DNA of 64,000 nt from Pseudomonas subflava (GCF_023823685.1 NZ_JAMXBF010000001.1:434001-498000); one strand, 5' to 3'; shown: positions 28,923-37,661, counted from the stretch's first letter. Numbers and translations are program-made. The notes: generated by a model from the sequence alone, not told the origin.

Positions 28923-29012
28923 TTATTGGTGCGAGGTTCCAGCGCGGCCACCAGAGGCGCGCTTGGCTGTGTAGGGGCTTGCCTGGCGTTTGAACAGGTC
29001 AAGGAATTTCAC
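28923..29012 (-). pseudogene. Small ORF and out-of-frame LEPR relic upstream of the sulfotransferase
   Basis: A GTG at 29012, five bases after GGAGG, opens a 29-codon frame reading VKFLDLFKRQASPYTAKR, which looks like the basic start of a giant-adhesin leader. In the next frame, over the same DNA, the sequence reads APLVAALEPRTNN (LEPR codons at 28942-28931). Compare the adhesin's SPLMQALEPRVMF. Skipping one base in the CCCCT run near 28973 would join the two into leader plus LEPR. It is therefore a candidate frameshifted remnant of a second LEPR leader, or a short peptide. It could also be chance. Confidence 0.35.
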
Positions 29013-29123
29013 AGGAACCTCCATGTCGGCACGGTTGTACCAATTCTTAGATTTTGCGGAACTATCGAGAGAATCGCGGGTCGGCGCAACCCCGCTTATG
29101 TAACAGAGCCACTTTTTTACCGC

Positions 29124-31220
29124 TTAGAAACCACTCTCGCGTATGCCCAGTGCAGCGATCCTGCGCCAGACGAAGCCCAGGATCGACTGGCCTTGCCCGC
29201 TCAGTACCACCAGGCCGCGCAGGGGTTGTGTCACTTCGAGCTGTGTGTCGAGCAGCTGCAGGCGAGCGCCGTATTGGGCGCTGGTCGGCTCGGCTTCCTG
29301 AAGCTCGTTGCGGCGTACGGCGAGGGGGCCGCCATGGTCCGAGGTCAGGGCTTCGAGCTGGATGTGCGCGACTCCGGTGGTATCGATCTCGTCCAGACGG
29401 ACCGCTGCAGCACTGTGGCTGGGGTCATCGAAAATGAAGCTGCCTTCCGTGCCCGGCTCGATGCGCCACAGTTCTGCTTCTGCCAGGTAGCCGCGCAGTT
29501 GCAGGCCGGGTTCGACGATGCGGGCCAGAGTCGTCTGCGGCGATAGCCAGCGCCCAGGCGCGAGGTCGGACGGCAGATCGCGTACGGTACCGGCCGCCGG
29601 AGCACGAATCTCCAATCGTTGGCGTTGTGCCGCCAGGCCGCGGTACTCGGCGATGGCTTCGGCCAGTTGCTGTTCGAGCACGGCGGCATCGCCGATGGTC
29701 TCGCTGCGTCCGGCCTGGCGGCGCAACTGCAGCTGAAGGATGTCTATCTCGCGGCGCACGATGATCTGGCGTGAGTCGAGGTCGGGAGACTCCAGCTCCA
29801 GCAGCAAGGCGCCTTTTTCCACCTGTTGCCCATCGCGTGCGTGTAGCTGCTTGAGGCGCGCCGCCACGGGGGCGTGTAGTGCATGGTTGCCGGCGGCCTC
29901 CAGCATGGCTGGGATTTCCACAGAGCTGCGCCAAGGGACGACGAGAATGCCAAGCACCAGCAGCAGGGCGGCACCTGTCAGCAGGCTCTTGCCCGGATGG
30001 GCATGGCCGCGGCGTTGCCACCACTCCTGCATTTCCCGCCAGACCGGCAGACCGATGAACCATACCAGTTCGACCAGCATCAGAAAGATGCCCAGCACCT
30101 TGAAGAACATGTGGTACACGGCCAGGGCAATGCCGAGGAACAGTGCTGCACGCCACAGCCAGGAGCCGTAGCCCCAGATCAGCAACTTGCGCTGCATGCT
30201 CGGCGACCACGGCTCGGGGGCCGGCTCGCCATAGCCGAACAATGCTTCGCGCAGGCGCCAGCGACACAGGGCGAAGCCGCGCCCCTGCAGGTTGTCCACG
30301 CCCCACAAGTCGCTGAGCAGGAAGTAACCGTCGAATCGCATAAAGGGGTTGAGGTTGATGATCAGCGTGGTGATCCAGGTGGCACTGGCCAGCATGAAGG
30401 CTGCCGTACGCGCCGGCCCGTCAGGCAGTAGCGACCAGGCGAGGAGGGCGATACAGGCCAGCAGCAGTTCGGCGAGCACGCCGCCGGCACCGATGAGCAG
30501 GCGCGAGCGGCGGTCTTTGACGCGCCAGGCATCGCTGACATCGGTATAGAACATCGGCAGCATGACCATGAATGCCAGTCCCATGCTCTGTACCCGGCAG
30601 CCGGCACGCTTGGCCATGTAGGCATGGCCGAACTCATGACAGAGTTTGGCAAAGGTCAGGGCGATGCCGAACGACAGGGCGCCACCGAGGCTGAATAGAT
30701 GGGGGAAGGTGGCGATGAAGCGTTCCCAGTCGCGGGCTACCAGGAATATGCCCAAACACAGCAGCAACGGCAGGCCGATGCGCAGCAGCTTGATGCCGTG
30801 ACGCTGCAGCCAGGGCCAGGTGCGGTCCAGAAATGCATCGGGGCGCCATAGCGGGATACGGAAGAACAGGTACTGGTGCAGCAGGCTTTTCCACAGGCCC
30901 TGGCGCTGCTGGGCGGCCTTGCCGGTGTAGCTCTGGCGCTGCTCGGTATCCACGGCAGCGATCAGATCATAGCTGCGCAGAAAGCTCAGTAGCTCTTGCA
31001 GATCCGTTTCTCCCAGAGGTGCACCAGGCTCGCGATTGGCCGCCTGCAGTACTTGTGCGGCGTCGCCGAGTGGCCAATGGCGGAGCAGGCGTATGGCCTG
31101 GGCACCGAGCTTGAAGTAGCGGCCGCGCAACGGGTCGGCAAGCGTCCATTGTGGCGCGCCGTCCAAGCCCGGTGCCGCTTCGGATAACTGCAGATCGGCG
31201 CGCAGTGCGGGCAGTTGCAT
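29124..31220 (-). CDS. M50 site-2-type metalloprotease fused to an HlyD-like adaptor
   Basis: A 698-residue polytopic protein. An N-terminal cytosolic part is followed by membrane segments holding zinc motif HEFGH (195-199) and the distal NPFMRFDG motif (291-298) that supplies the third M50 ligand. Several more helices end near residue 430. The C-terminal third is a periplasmic HlyD-type domain: HAPVAARLKQLHARDGQQVE lipoyl half, a coiled-coil (LQLQLRRQAG to AAQRQRLEI), then RAPAAGTVRDLPSDLAPG. This resembles proteins labelled 'putative peptide zinc metalloprotease'. The ATG abuts the TAA of the GAF-HlyD gene. It may process or translocate the LEPR leader (inference). Confidence 0.85.
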   Translation of the reverse strand: MQLPALRADLQLSEAAPGLDGAPQWTLADPLRGRYFKLGAQAIRLLRHWPLGDAAQVLQAANREPGAPLGETDLQELLSFLRSYDLIAAVDTEQRQSYTGKAAQQRQGLWKSLLHQYLFFRIPLWRPDAFLDRTWPWLQRHGIKLLRIGLPLLLCLGIFLVARDWERFIATFPHLFSLGGALSFGIALTFAKLCHEFGHAYMAKRAGCRVQSMGLAFMVMLPMFYTDVSDAWRVKDRRSRLLIGAGGVLAELLLACIALLAWSLLPDGPARTAAFMLASATWITTLIINLNPFMRFDGYFLLSDLWGVDNLQGRGFALCRWRLREALFGYGEPAPEPWSPSMQRKLLIWGYGSWLWRAALFLGIALAVYHMFFKVLGIFLMLVELVWFIGLPVWREMQEWWQRRGHAHPGKSLLTGAALLLVLGILVVPWRSSVEIPAMLEAAGNHALHAPVAARLKQLHARDGQQVEKGALLLELESPDLDSRQIIVRREIDILQLQLRRQAGRSETIGDAAVLEQQLAEAIAEYRGLAAQRQRLEIRAPAAGTVRDLPSDLAPGRWLSPQTTLARIVEPGLQLRGYLAEAELWRIEPGTEGSFIFDDPSHSAAAVRLDEIDTTGVAHIQLEALTSDHGGPLAVRRNELQEAEPTSAQYGARLQLLDTQLEVTQPLRGLVVLSGQGQSILGFVWRRIAALGIRESGF

Positions 31221-32540
31221 TTACAGACCTATCGTTTGGCGCAGCGCGGCGAGTGGGCGGCGCAGCAGATAGAGGGCCAGCGGGCCGCGTTCGCCATAGA
31301 GTTTGGCGGTGCCACGCAGGCCTATGCGAGGTGGTGCGTCGGTGAATTCGCCATCCAGGCGATAGGCCAGTTGTCCGCTTGCTGTTTTCTGCGCCTCGTA
31401 GGCGCTGCGTTGCAGGCGTGCTTCATGGCGGTGGAGCGGGTCGCTGTCGAGGAACAGGGCGATTTCGCTGCCGGGCTGGAAGCCCAGGGCATCACCGACG
31501 GCCAGCTCGATGCGCAGTTCCGCCTGTAGGGGATCGGCGATCTCCATCAGACGCTCACCGGTCTGTACCGGTTTGCCGATCCAGCGCTGAGCGTCTGCAA
31601 ATACCGCAATGCCGTTGCGCTCGGCGCGTACCTCGGTGCGGGCCAGCAGCTTGCGGGCATAGTCGCGCTCGGCACGCTTCTGTTCCACTCGGGCGGCGAA
31701 CAGATCGATTCGCGCGCTGGATTCGGCGTCGGCGAAGGCGCGCTGAGTGTTGGATTTGAGCTCGGCTTCGGCGACATTCAGGCTGCGTTCGGCAACGTCG
31801 GCCTGGGCCTTGATGCTGGTGGCGTCGAAACGCAGCAGTACGTCGCCTTTATTCACGGTCTGGTTGGGCTTGACCAGGAACTCGGCGATAACCCCGTCCA
31901 GAGGGGCTGCCACTACCTGGCCGCCCAGTGGCACCACTTCGGCAGGGGCCAGCACGGATTGGCGTATCGGTATTAATAGAAGCAACAGGGCTGCTGCAGC
32001 TACCGCGAGAATCTTCTTGCGTGGCCAGCGCAGGCGCCAGGGCTTGCGGGGCTGCAGGGCCAGCCAGGCATGCGCGTAGCAGTTGCCGAGCTGACTCAGC
32101 AGTGCCTGCTCGGCCTCGCTCCAGGGTTGCTCCCGGGCAATCCACAGGCCGCCGAAGGGTTGCTGCTGGCGGTCCAGCAGTGGCAACCAGAACACGAAGC
32201 CCGAGGACAGGCTGTGCCAGTCGGCTTGAGCCTGAGAGTCGAGTGAGTCGGAGGCCACGCTTTGTGCCTGCGCCGAACGGCCTTGGACGTGCAGCTGGCC
32301 GGCTGCGTTCTCGACAAAGGCGACGAAGGGCGCGTTGGGCTCGACCACGCTGATGCCTGTCAGCGCGCGTACCTTGCCGGCAATCAGCAGCGCTGCATGG
32401 CGAAAGCCGAACAGGCCTTGTGCATCGTTGACCAGAGCGTAGGCCAGGCTGTCGATGTCCTTGGCGGCGCGTGCCTGCTGTTGCAGAGCCAGTATCTGTG
32501 CGAATACCCGCTCGGCCAGACCAGGAACCTGCGCGGTCAT
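31221..32540 (-). CDS. GAF-like domain fused to an HlyD-family adaptor
   Basis: A 439-residue protein. Residues about 10-160 resemble a cytosolic GAF domain (LFGFRHAALLIAGKVRALTG; SSGFVFWLPLLDRQQQPFG). A positively flanked transmembrane helix follows at 177-192 (ILAVAAAALLLLLIPI), then a periplasmic HlyD part with the split lipoyl motif APLDGVIAEFLVKPNQTVNKGDV, a coiled-coil of about 70 residues and RAERNGIAVF. The start overlaps the upstream adaptor stop by four bases (ATGA). The layout suggests an adaptor whose cytosolic end senses a ligand or docks a partner. It forms part of the export unit. Confidence 0.82.
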   Translation of the reverse strand: MTAQVPGLAERVFAQILALQQQARAAKDIDSLAYALVNDAQGLFGFRHAALLIAGKVRALTGISVVEPNAPFVAFVENAAGQLHVQGRSAQAQSVASDSLDSQAQADWHSLSSGFVFWLPLLDRQQQPFGGLWIAREQPWSEAEQALLSQLGNCYAHAWLALQPRKPWRLRWPRKKILAVAAAALLLLLIPIRQSVLAPAEVVPLGGQVVAAPLDGVIAEFLVKPNQTVNKGDVLLRFDATSIKAQADVAERSLNVAEAELKSNTQRAFADAESSARIDLFAARVEQKRAERDYARKLLARTEVRAERNGIAVFADAQRWIGKPVQTGERLMEIADPLQAELRIELAVGDALGFQPGSEIALFLDSDPLHRHEARLQRSAYEAQKTASGQLAYRLDGEFTDAPPRIGLRGTAKLYGERGPLALYLLRRPLAALRQTIGL

Positions 32541-33325
32541 GGCGCCTCCGTGAAGCGGGCGCTGCCGCTCATGCCGGCTAGCAGGCCCTGAGTATCGGTC
32601 GGCAACGTGCCGATCAATAGCAGTGTCTGGCTGCCTTCGTCGATACGTGCGCCGAGGCGCTTGATCTCGACCTGCAGTGGCCTGCCGGTTTCATCGGGGG
32701 TGAATTCGAAGTGCGTGCCGGGTTGCAGGCGGCCGAGCCAGCTCGACGGCACCAACAGACGAACCTCCAGGGTGCGGTTGTCGACGATCTCCAGAAGCGG
32801 CGTGCCGCTGGCGACGCTCTCGTGCGGCTGTGCCCTGCGCTGCACGACACGGCCGTCGAAGGGGGCGGTCACGCTGCAGCGCTTGACCTGTACCTGATAG
32901 ACCTGGGCTTCGGCCTGGGCCTGGGCCTGCTTGGCTTCGGAGAGTGCCACTTCGAAGCGGCCTACCGAGTTGAGGGCGGCCAGCTGTTTGTTGTGGCCTA
33001 ATTCCTCGCGCGCAGCTCGCACGGCGGCTTGGGCGGCATTGAGCTGGGCCTGATAAGCGCTGCAGTCGAAGCGCACCAATGCGGCACCTTTCTTGAAGTC
33101 CTGGCCGTCGGCGTAAGGCATTTCGACGATGCGCCCCGCCAGCTCGCTGGACAGTACTGCCTGATCGCGGGCGCGCAGCACGCCTCGCACGGCACGTTCA
33201 CTGGTGCTTTGGACAGCGCTGAGCGTCGAATCCAGGAGCGGGTCGTCTGCTGGGCTTTCCGCGTGGCTCGCTTGGGCGATGATCAGGCTCAGAGCTAGGC
33301 CAAAGAGGCTTGGCGAGTAATGCAT
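32537..33325 (-). CDS. Periplasmic adaptor subunit (membrane-fusion protein)
   Basis: A 262-residue protein with a signal peptide (MHYSPSLFGLALSLIIAQASHA). The mature part has the RND/MacA-type adaptor order: SSELAGRIVEMPYADGQDFKKG half-lipoyl, a short helical hairpin rich in Gln and Ala, VTAPFDGRVVQRRAQPHESV second half, then a beta-barrel domain. The start is ATG 33325 with AGGGA upstream; an upstream frame would add 19 residues lacking signal-peptide logic. It is the first gene of the 14-kb unit, with a candidate sigma-70 promoter 30 bp upstream. It probably bridges the inner-membrane components to the TolC-like lipoprotein. Confidence 0.85.
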   Translation of the reverse strand: MHYSPSLFGLALSLIIAQASHAESPADDPLLDSTLSAVQSTSERAVRGVLRARDQAVLSSELAGRIVEMPYADGQDFKKGAALVRFDCSAYQAQLNAAQAAVRAAREELGHNKQLAALNSVGRFEVALSEAKQAQAQAEAQVYQVQVKRCSVTAPFDGRVVQRRAQPHESVASGTPLLEIVDNRTLEVRLLVPSSWLGRLQPGTHFEFTPDETGRPLQVEIKRLGARIDEGSQTLLLIGTLPTDTQGLLAGMSGSARFTEAP

Positions 33326-33354
33326 GGCGGCGTCCCTGTATTTCTTGTGCCGGC

Positions 33355-33382
33355 AGTGTACGGAAGAAGTACCAAGCCGCAA
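33355..33382 (-). promoter_or_regulatory. Candidate sigma-70 promoter of the secretion/adhesin unit
   Basis: Read on the minus strand, TTGCGG (33382-33377) and TACACT (33360-33355) are separated by 16 bases, with the -10 box about 30 bp before ATG 33325. Both boxes match consensus at four of six positions. Confidence 0.4.
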
Positions 33383-33467
33383 ATGTTGTGCGGGCGACTA
33401 GTAAAAACCGTTCCGGATGGCGGCTCAAAAAAGGTCATGCACGATGTTAGATGGCGAGCGGTTGCGA

Positions 33468-33990
33468 TCAGAGGGACTTGGATCCGGCGATGGTCAGGTT
33501 GGAACCTGCAGTAGTCAGTCGTCCCTGTCGTAGAAGCCTTCGCAGACTTCCGCGCCGATCGGTTCGCTGTATGGGGGCTGAAACCCAAGCTAGCATGCTC
33601 TGGCCCAGGTCGGTGGTAGCCTCGCCGTCGGCCTTATAGTGCGTCAGCCTGGGACGGAGGCGGTGATTTCGTATGGCAGCTCGCATTCGTAGCGGGCCCA
33701 AGTGAAAGTCGGATAAGTTCCTGACCCTCCGCCGTAGTTATTGCCAGTCGGAGCCGTGCTGACCCTGGGCGCGATCAGGTAGCTGTTCCACCGGCTTGCT
33801 GCGGATGGCTTTACTTTGCAGGTGCAGGTGCAGGTCGGCGGAGAAGCTGCAGCTGGAGCCAATAGTCGGCTTCGATGTCGGTGCCGCTGGTATTACCCCT
33901 GGGGGAAGGCGGCGTCATCACTGTCGGAGGTCTATCCGCCGGTATTGAGGCCATCTCATGATAAAGGTCAGGCAGCCGTGGATCGCGGCT
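33468..33990 (-). pseudogene. Possible degenerate coding region upstream of the secretion unit
   Basis: The 720 bp between the adaptor and the next gene hold no intact gene. On the minus strand, short protein-like pieces appear in different frames: TSGTDIEADYWLQLQ, then SGTYPTFTWARYECELPYEI ending at a stop at 33644, then DGEATTDLGQSMLAWVSAPI, then SEPIGAEVCEGFYDRDD. This pattern fits a decayed gene or genes broken by frameshifts. I do not recognise the family. Confidence 0.25.
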
Positions 33991-34045
33991 TCGCCGACGG
34001 GTTGCGGTGACGTTTTGCGGCGAGGTGGCATGAGACGAGAGAAAC

Positions 34046-34657
34046 TCAGGGGTTGGCAGCCTGCTTGCTCTCCCACGCCTGCAGCGCCTTGACCCGCGCC
34101 TGGCTGTCGGCCATCGGCTTGGCCAGGGATTCGACGTAGAAGTCCAGCCAGCTGCGCGAGCCCGGGGTCATGGCGGCCAGTTCGCGCATGCCTTCCTTGA
34201 GCGCGTTGAGCGTCTGCTGGTAGTTGTGCTCCTGGCCGATCAGGGTGCGTGACACCATGCGCACGTTCTCCCGGTCCTGTTCGCGCGGGGCCGGGTTCAC
34301 CTCCGGGGCCTCGGCCTCAGTAGGCGGGACTACCTGCTGCTGCGCCTGGAGCAGGATCAGCCGCTGCTGGTCCTTGACCTGCTGCTGCAGCGGGGCGATC
34401 TGCAACTGCAGCGCGCCGATTTCCTTCTGCAGCGCCTCGACGCTGGCCATGCTCGCGGCGCTCGGCTGCTCCTCGCCTTCGGGCGTCTCCGAGCCGCCGA
34501 AGATGGCGACCAGCACCCAGGCAACCAGGTTCAGCACCAGCGCGCCGGCCAGGCCGAAGATCAGCATGCGGTTGAGCCGGCCGGCCTTTTCCAGCTGCTC
34601 GAGGCGCTGCTGTTCGGTGAGCCCATCGCTGCTGGGCGTTTCGCTGTCGTCGCTCAT
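34046..34657 (-). CDS. Membrane-anchored coiled-coil protein of unknown function
   Basis: A 203-residue protein. A charged cytosolic head (about 1-32) is followed by one transmembrane helix (MLIFGLAGALVLNLVAWVLV) and a Gln/Leu-rich coiled-coil (VEALQKEIGALQLQIAPLQQ). The C-terminal helical part contains LIGQEHNYQQTLNALKEGMR and SWLDFYVESLAKPMAD. The start at 34657 has AAGGAC upstream; the ATG at 34681 has no ribosome site. Orientation with the coiled-coil in the periplasm is likely. No family recognised. Confidence 0.75.
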   Translation of the reverse strand: MSDDSETPSSDGLTEQQRLEQLEKAGRLNRMLIFGLAGALVLNLVAWVLVAIFGGSETPEGEEQPSAASMASVEALQKEIGALQLQIAPLQQQVKDQQRLILLQAQQQVVPPTEAEAPEVNPAPREQDRENVRMVSRTLIGQEHNYQQTLNALKEGMRELAAMTPGSRSWLDFYVESLAKPMADSQARVKALQAWESKQAANP

Positions 34658-34773
34658 GATCGTCTGTCCTTGCTTTGGCATGGCATGTTGCCATTATGGT
34701 CGGCGAGTCGCTGGCTGCCTACTGGCAGCATAGACAGCGCGCTCCAGCGGCCGTCGCAGGCAACGGCGGCGCG

Positions 34774-36183
34774 CTAGAACGAGGCGAGGATGCGCCCGAG
34801 CACTTCCATCGCCCTCTCGCTTTGGGCATCCCAGGCGTGCCCATGGTTCAGCCTGGCGCAACTGCGAAAGCCGCGGGTGGCGGAGAAGATCGGCCCCGGC
34901 GCCAGGCTGATGCCCTGGGCCAGGGCGAGCTGGAACAGCTGCAGCGAGTCGACCCGTTCGGGGAATTCGAACCACAGGAAGTAGCCACCGTTGGGCCGGG
35001 TGACCCGCGTCTCGGCCGGGAAGTGCCGGGCGGCGGAGGCGAGCATCGCCGCCTGCTGGGTCTCCAGGGCGATGCGCAGCTTGCGCAGGTGACGGTCGTA
35101 GCCGCCGTGCTGCAGGTAGTCGGCGATGGCGGCCTGGGCCGGCACCGACGGCGAAATGGTGGTCATCAGCTTGAGCCGGGCGACCTGGTCGGCGTAGCGC
35201 CCGCCGGCCACCCAGCCCACCCGATAGCCCGGCGCCAGGCTCTTGGAGAAGGAGCCGCAGTGCATCACCAGGCCGTCGTCGTCGAAGCTCTTCACCGGCT
35301 TGGGCGGCTGCGGCCCGTAGTGCAGCTCGGCGTACACGTCGTCCTCGATCAGCGGCACCTGGTGGCGCTTGAGCAGGGCATACAGCTCGATCTTCTTCGC
35401 CTCGCTCAGGCTCGCGCCCATGGGGTTCTGCAGGCTGCTCATGAACCAGCAGGCCTTGATCGGCAGGTGCTCCAGGCGCTCGGCCAGTACGCCGAGGTCG
35501 ATGCCCTCGCGCGGGTGCACGGGGATCTCCACCGCCTTGAGCTTGAGGCGCTCGAGCACCTGCAGCGTGGCGTAGAAGGCCGGCGACTCGATGGCCACCA
35601 GGTCGCCGGGGCGGGTCACCGTCTGCAGGCAGAGGTTGAGGGCTTCCAGCGCGCCGGTGGTGATCACCAGTTCCTCCAGTGGCAGGCGCACCCCGGCGAC
35701 CATGTAGCGCAGGGCGATCTGCCGGCGCAGGTCCGGGTTGCCGGCGGTCATGTCGGCGATCACCGCGTGGCCGGGCATGTCGCGCAGCGCGTGGGCCATG
35801 GAGCGGGCCAGGCGCGGCAGGGGGAACAGCTCGGGGCTGGGGAAGGCCGAGCCGAACGGCACGGTGTGCGGGTCCTTGAGCGAGCCGAGCACGGAGAACA
35901 CCAGCTCGCTGACGTCCACCTCGGTGCTGGCGGCGGTCGGCGCGCTGCTGCCCGGCTCGGCCAGCGGCTGGCGGGCCAGTTCGCGAACGAAGTAGCCGGA
36001 GCGGGCGCGGGCCTGGATCAGACCGCGGTCCTCCAGCAGGTAATAGGCCTGGAACACGGTGGACGGGCTGACCCCGTAGGTACGCCGGGCGTGGCGCACC
36101 GAGGGCACCCGCTCACCGGGGGCGAGCACGCCGCTGCGGATCAGCTCGGCGATCTGGTCGGCCAACTGCTCGTAGCGCTTCAT
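34774..36183 (-). CDS. MocR-type regulator: GntR HTH fused to aminotransferase fold
   Basis: A 469-residue protein. An N-terminal GntR winged helix (LADQIAELIRSG; PSVRHARRTYGVSPSTVFQAYYLLEDRGLI) is joined to a fold-type I aminotransferase domain with PLP lysine in GSFSKSLAPGYRVGW and IEDDVYAELHYG. MocR regulators sense PLP or amino-acid derivatives rather than transaminate. Start ATG 36183 gives the canonical MKRYEQLADQ beginning. It lies 62 bp downstream of ccoG on the same strand, so the two may be cotranscribed. Target genes unknown. Confidence 0.88.
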   Translation of the reverse strand: MKRYEQLADQIAELIRSGVLAPGERVPSVRHARRTYGVSPSTVFQAYYLLEDRGLIQARARSGYFVRELARQPLAEPGSSAPTAASTEVDVSELVFSVLGSLKDPHTVPFGSAFPSPELFPLPRLARSMAHALRDMPGHAVIADMTAGNPDLRRQIALRYMVAGVRLPLEELVITTGALEALNLCLQTVTRPGDLVAIESPAFYATLQVLERLKLKAVEIPVHPREGIDLGVLAERLEHLPIKACWFMSSLQNPMGASLSEAKKIELYALLKRHQVPLIEDDVYAELHYGPQPPKPVKSFDDDGLVMHCGSFSKSLAPGYRVGWVAGGRYADQVARLKLMTTISPSVPAQAAIADYLQHGGYDRHLRKLRIALETQQAAMLASAARHFPAETRVTRPNGGYFLWFEFPERVDSLQLFQLALAQGISLAPGPIFSATRGFRSCARLNHGHAWDAQSERAMEVLGRILASF

Positions 36184-36245
36184 CCCGTTCCCGACTGTGG
36201 TCCATGACGGGCCACAGTCTACGGGCAGCGTGCGGCCATCCGCCA

Positions 36246-37661
36246 TCAGCGGCCGCTCGGGGCGAGGAAGGTGCTGTCGGCCTCCTGGCGCTGGCTCGGG
36301 TCGGCCAGGTTGATCACCTCGAAATACACCGGCGCGGCGCTGCGGCCCAGAGGCTCGCGCTCCAGTACCACGCTCACCGGCACGTCGACGATCTCGCCGG
36401 CCGCCAGCGCGAGGTCGCCCGGCCCGCTGAGCCGGAACGGCTGGTTCGGCGCCAGGCCGAGGTGGTAGCGCTGCGGCTGCTGGGTCTTGTTGATCACCTT
36501 GAGCCGGTACACGTTCTCGATCTGCCCGGCGGCGTTCTCGCGGAACATGCCGCGGTCCTTGGCCACGTCCAGCGAGACCAGCGAGCGGGCGTCAAGGGCC
36601 CAGCAGAAGGCGCCGATCATCAGTAGTAGCGCCGCCGCATAGCCTACGAGGCGCGGGCGCAGCAGCCGGGTGCGGCCGCCCTGCAGTTCGCGCTCGGAGG
36701 TGTAGCGGATCAGCCCGCGCTCGTAGCCCATGCGGTCCATGATGCTGTCGCAGGCGTCGATGCAGGCGGCGCAACCGATGCAGTCGACCTGCAGGCCGTC
36801 GCGGATGTCGATGCCGGTGGGGCAGACCTGCACGCAGACGGTGCAGTCGATGCAGTCGCCGAGGCCTTCGGCCTTGTGGTCGATCTCCTTCTTGCGCGGG
36901 CCACGCCGCTCGCCGCGGCCGGCGTCGTAGGAGACGATCAGCGTGTCCTGGTCGAACATCACGCCCTGGAAGCGCGCGTAGGGGCACATGTACACGCAGA
37001 CCTTCTCGCGCAGCCAGCCGGCATTGAGGTAGGTGGCGGCGGTGAAGAACAGCACCCAGAACGCCGTGGCGCCGTCCAGCTCGCCGTTGAAGGGCGCCGC
37101 GACCAGCTCGCGGATCGGCGTGAAATAGCCGACGAAGGTCAGCGCCGTGACCAGGCTCACCACCAGCCACAGGCCGTGCTTGGCGCCGCGGCGCAGCAGC
37201 TTGGCGGGCCCCCAGGGCGCGGCGTCGAGCTTGATGCGCTGGTGGCGTTCGCCCTCGGTGACCTTTTCCACCCACATGAACACCCAGGTCCACACGCTCT
37301 GCGGGCAGGTGTAGCCGCACCAGACGCGGCCGGCGAATACGGTGATGGTGAACAGGCCGAAGGCGCAGATGATCAGCAGCGCCGAGAGCAGGATGAAGTC
37401 CTGCGGCCAGAAGGTGGCACCGAAGATGTAGTAGCGGTGTTCGGAGAGGTCCCAGAGCACGGCCTGGCGCCCGCCCCAGTTCAGCCAGGCGGTGCCGAAG
37501 AACAACAGGAACAGCAGGCCCGCCCCGTAGCGCCGCAGATCGCGAAAGCGGCCGCTGAAACTGCGGGTGTGGATCGGCCCGCCGGCTTGCGCCGGCGTCA
37601 GGCGGATGGGCTGGCGCGGGTCGATGCTCTCGATGATCCGCGCGGGGATGCGCTCGCTCAT
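36246..37661 (-). CDS. ccoG: Cytochrome c oxidase accessory protein CcoG (FixG/RdxA)
   Basis: A 471-residue membrane iron-sulfur protein required for copper handling and assembly of cbb3 oxidase. Features: RVWCGYTCPQSVW in the membrane domain, KVCVYMCPYARFQ, two ferredoxin-type clusters (CIDCTVCVQVCPTG and CIGCAACIDACDS), and a C-terminal Ig-like domain (YRLKVINKTQQPQRYHL). The start at 37661 follows GAGGGG; the frame stays open far upstream but only by antisense to the RTX gene. No ccoNOPQ genes are in the window, so this copy stands apart from the oxidase operon. A candidate ANR/FNR box lies 74 bp upstream. Confidence 0.93.
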   Translation of the reverse strand: MSERIPARIIESIDPRQPIRLTPAQAGGPIHTRSFSGRFRDLRRYGAGLLFLLFFGTAWLNWGGRQAVLWDLSEHRYYIFGATFWPQDFILLSALLIICAFGLFTITVFAGRVWCGYTCPQSVWTWVFMWVEKVTEGERHQRIKLDAAPWGPAKLLRRGAKHGLWLVVSLVTALTFVGYFTPIRELVAAPFNGELDGATAFWVLFFTAATYLNAGWLREKVCVYMCPYARFQGVMFDQDTLIVSYDAGRGERRGPRKKEIDHKAEGLGDCIDCTVCVQVCPTGIDIRDGLQVDCIGCAACIDACDSIMDRMGYERGLIRYTSERELQGGRTRLLRPRLVGYAAALLLMIGAFCWALDARSLVSLDVAKDRGMFRENAAGQIENVYRLKVINKTQQPQRYHLGLAPNQPFRLSGPGDLALAAGEIVDVPVSVVLEREPLGRSAAPVYFEVINLADPSQRQEADSTFLAPSGR

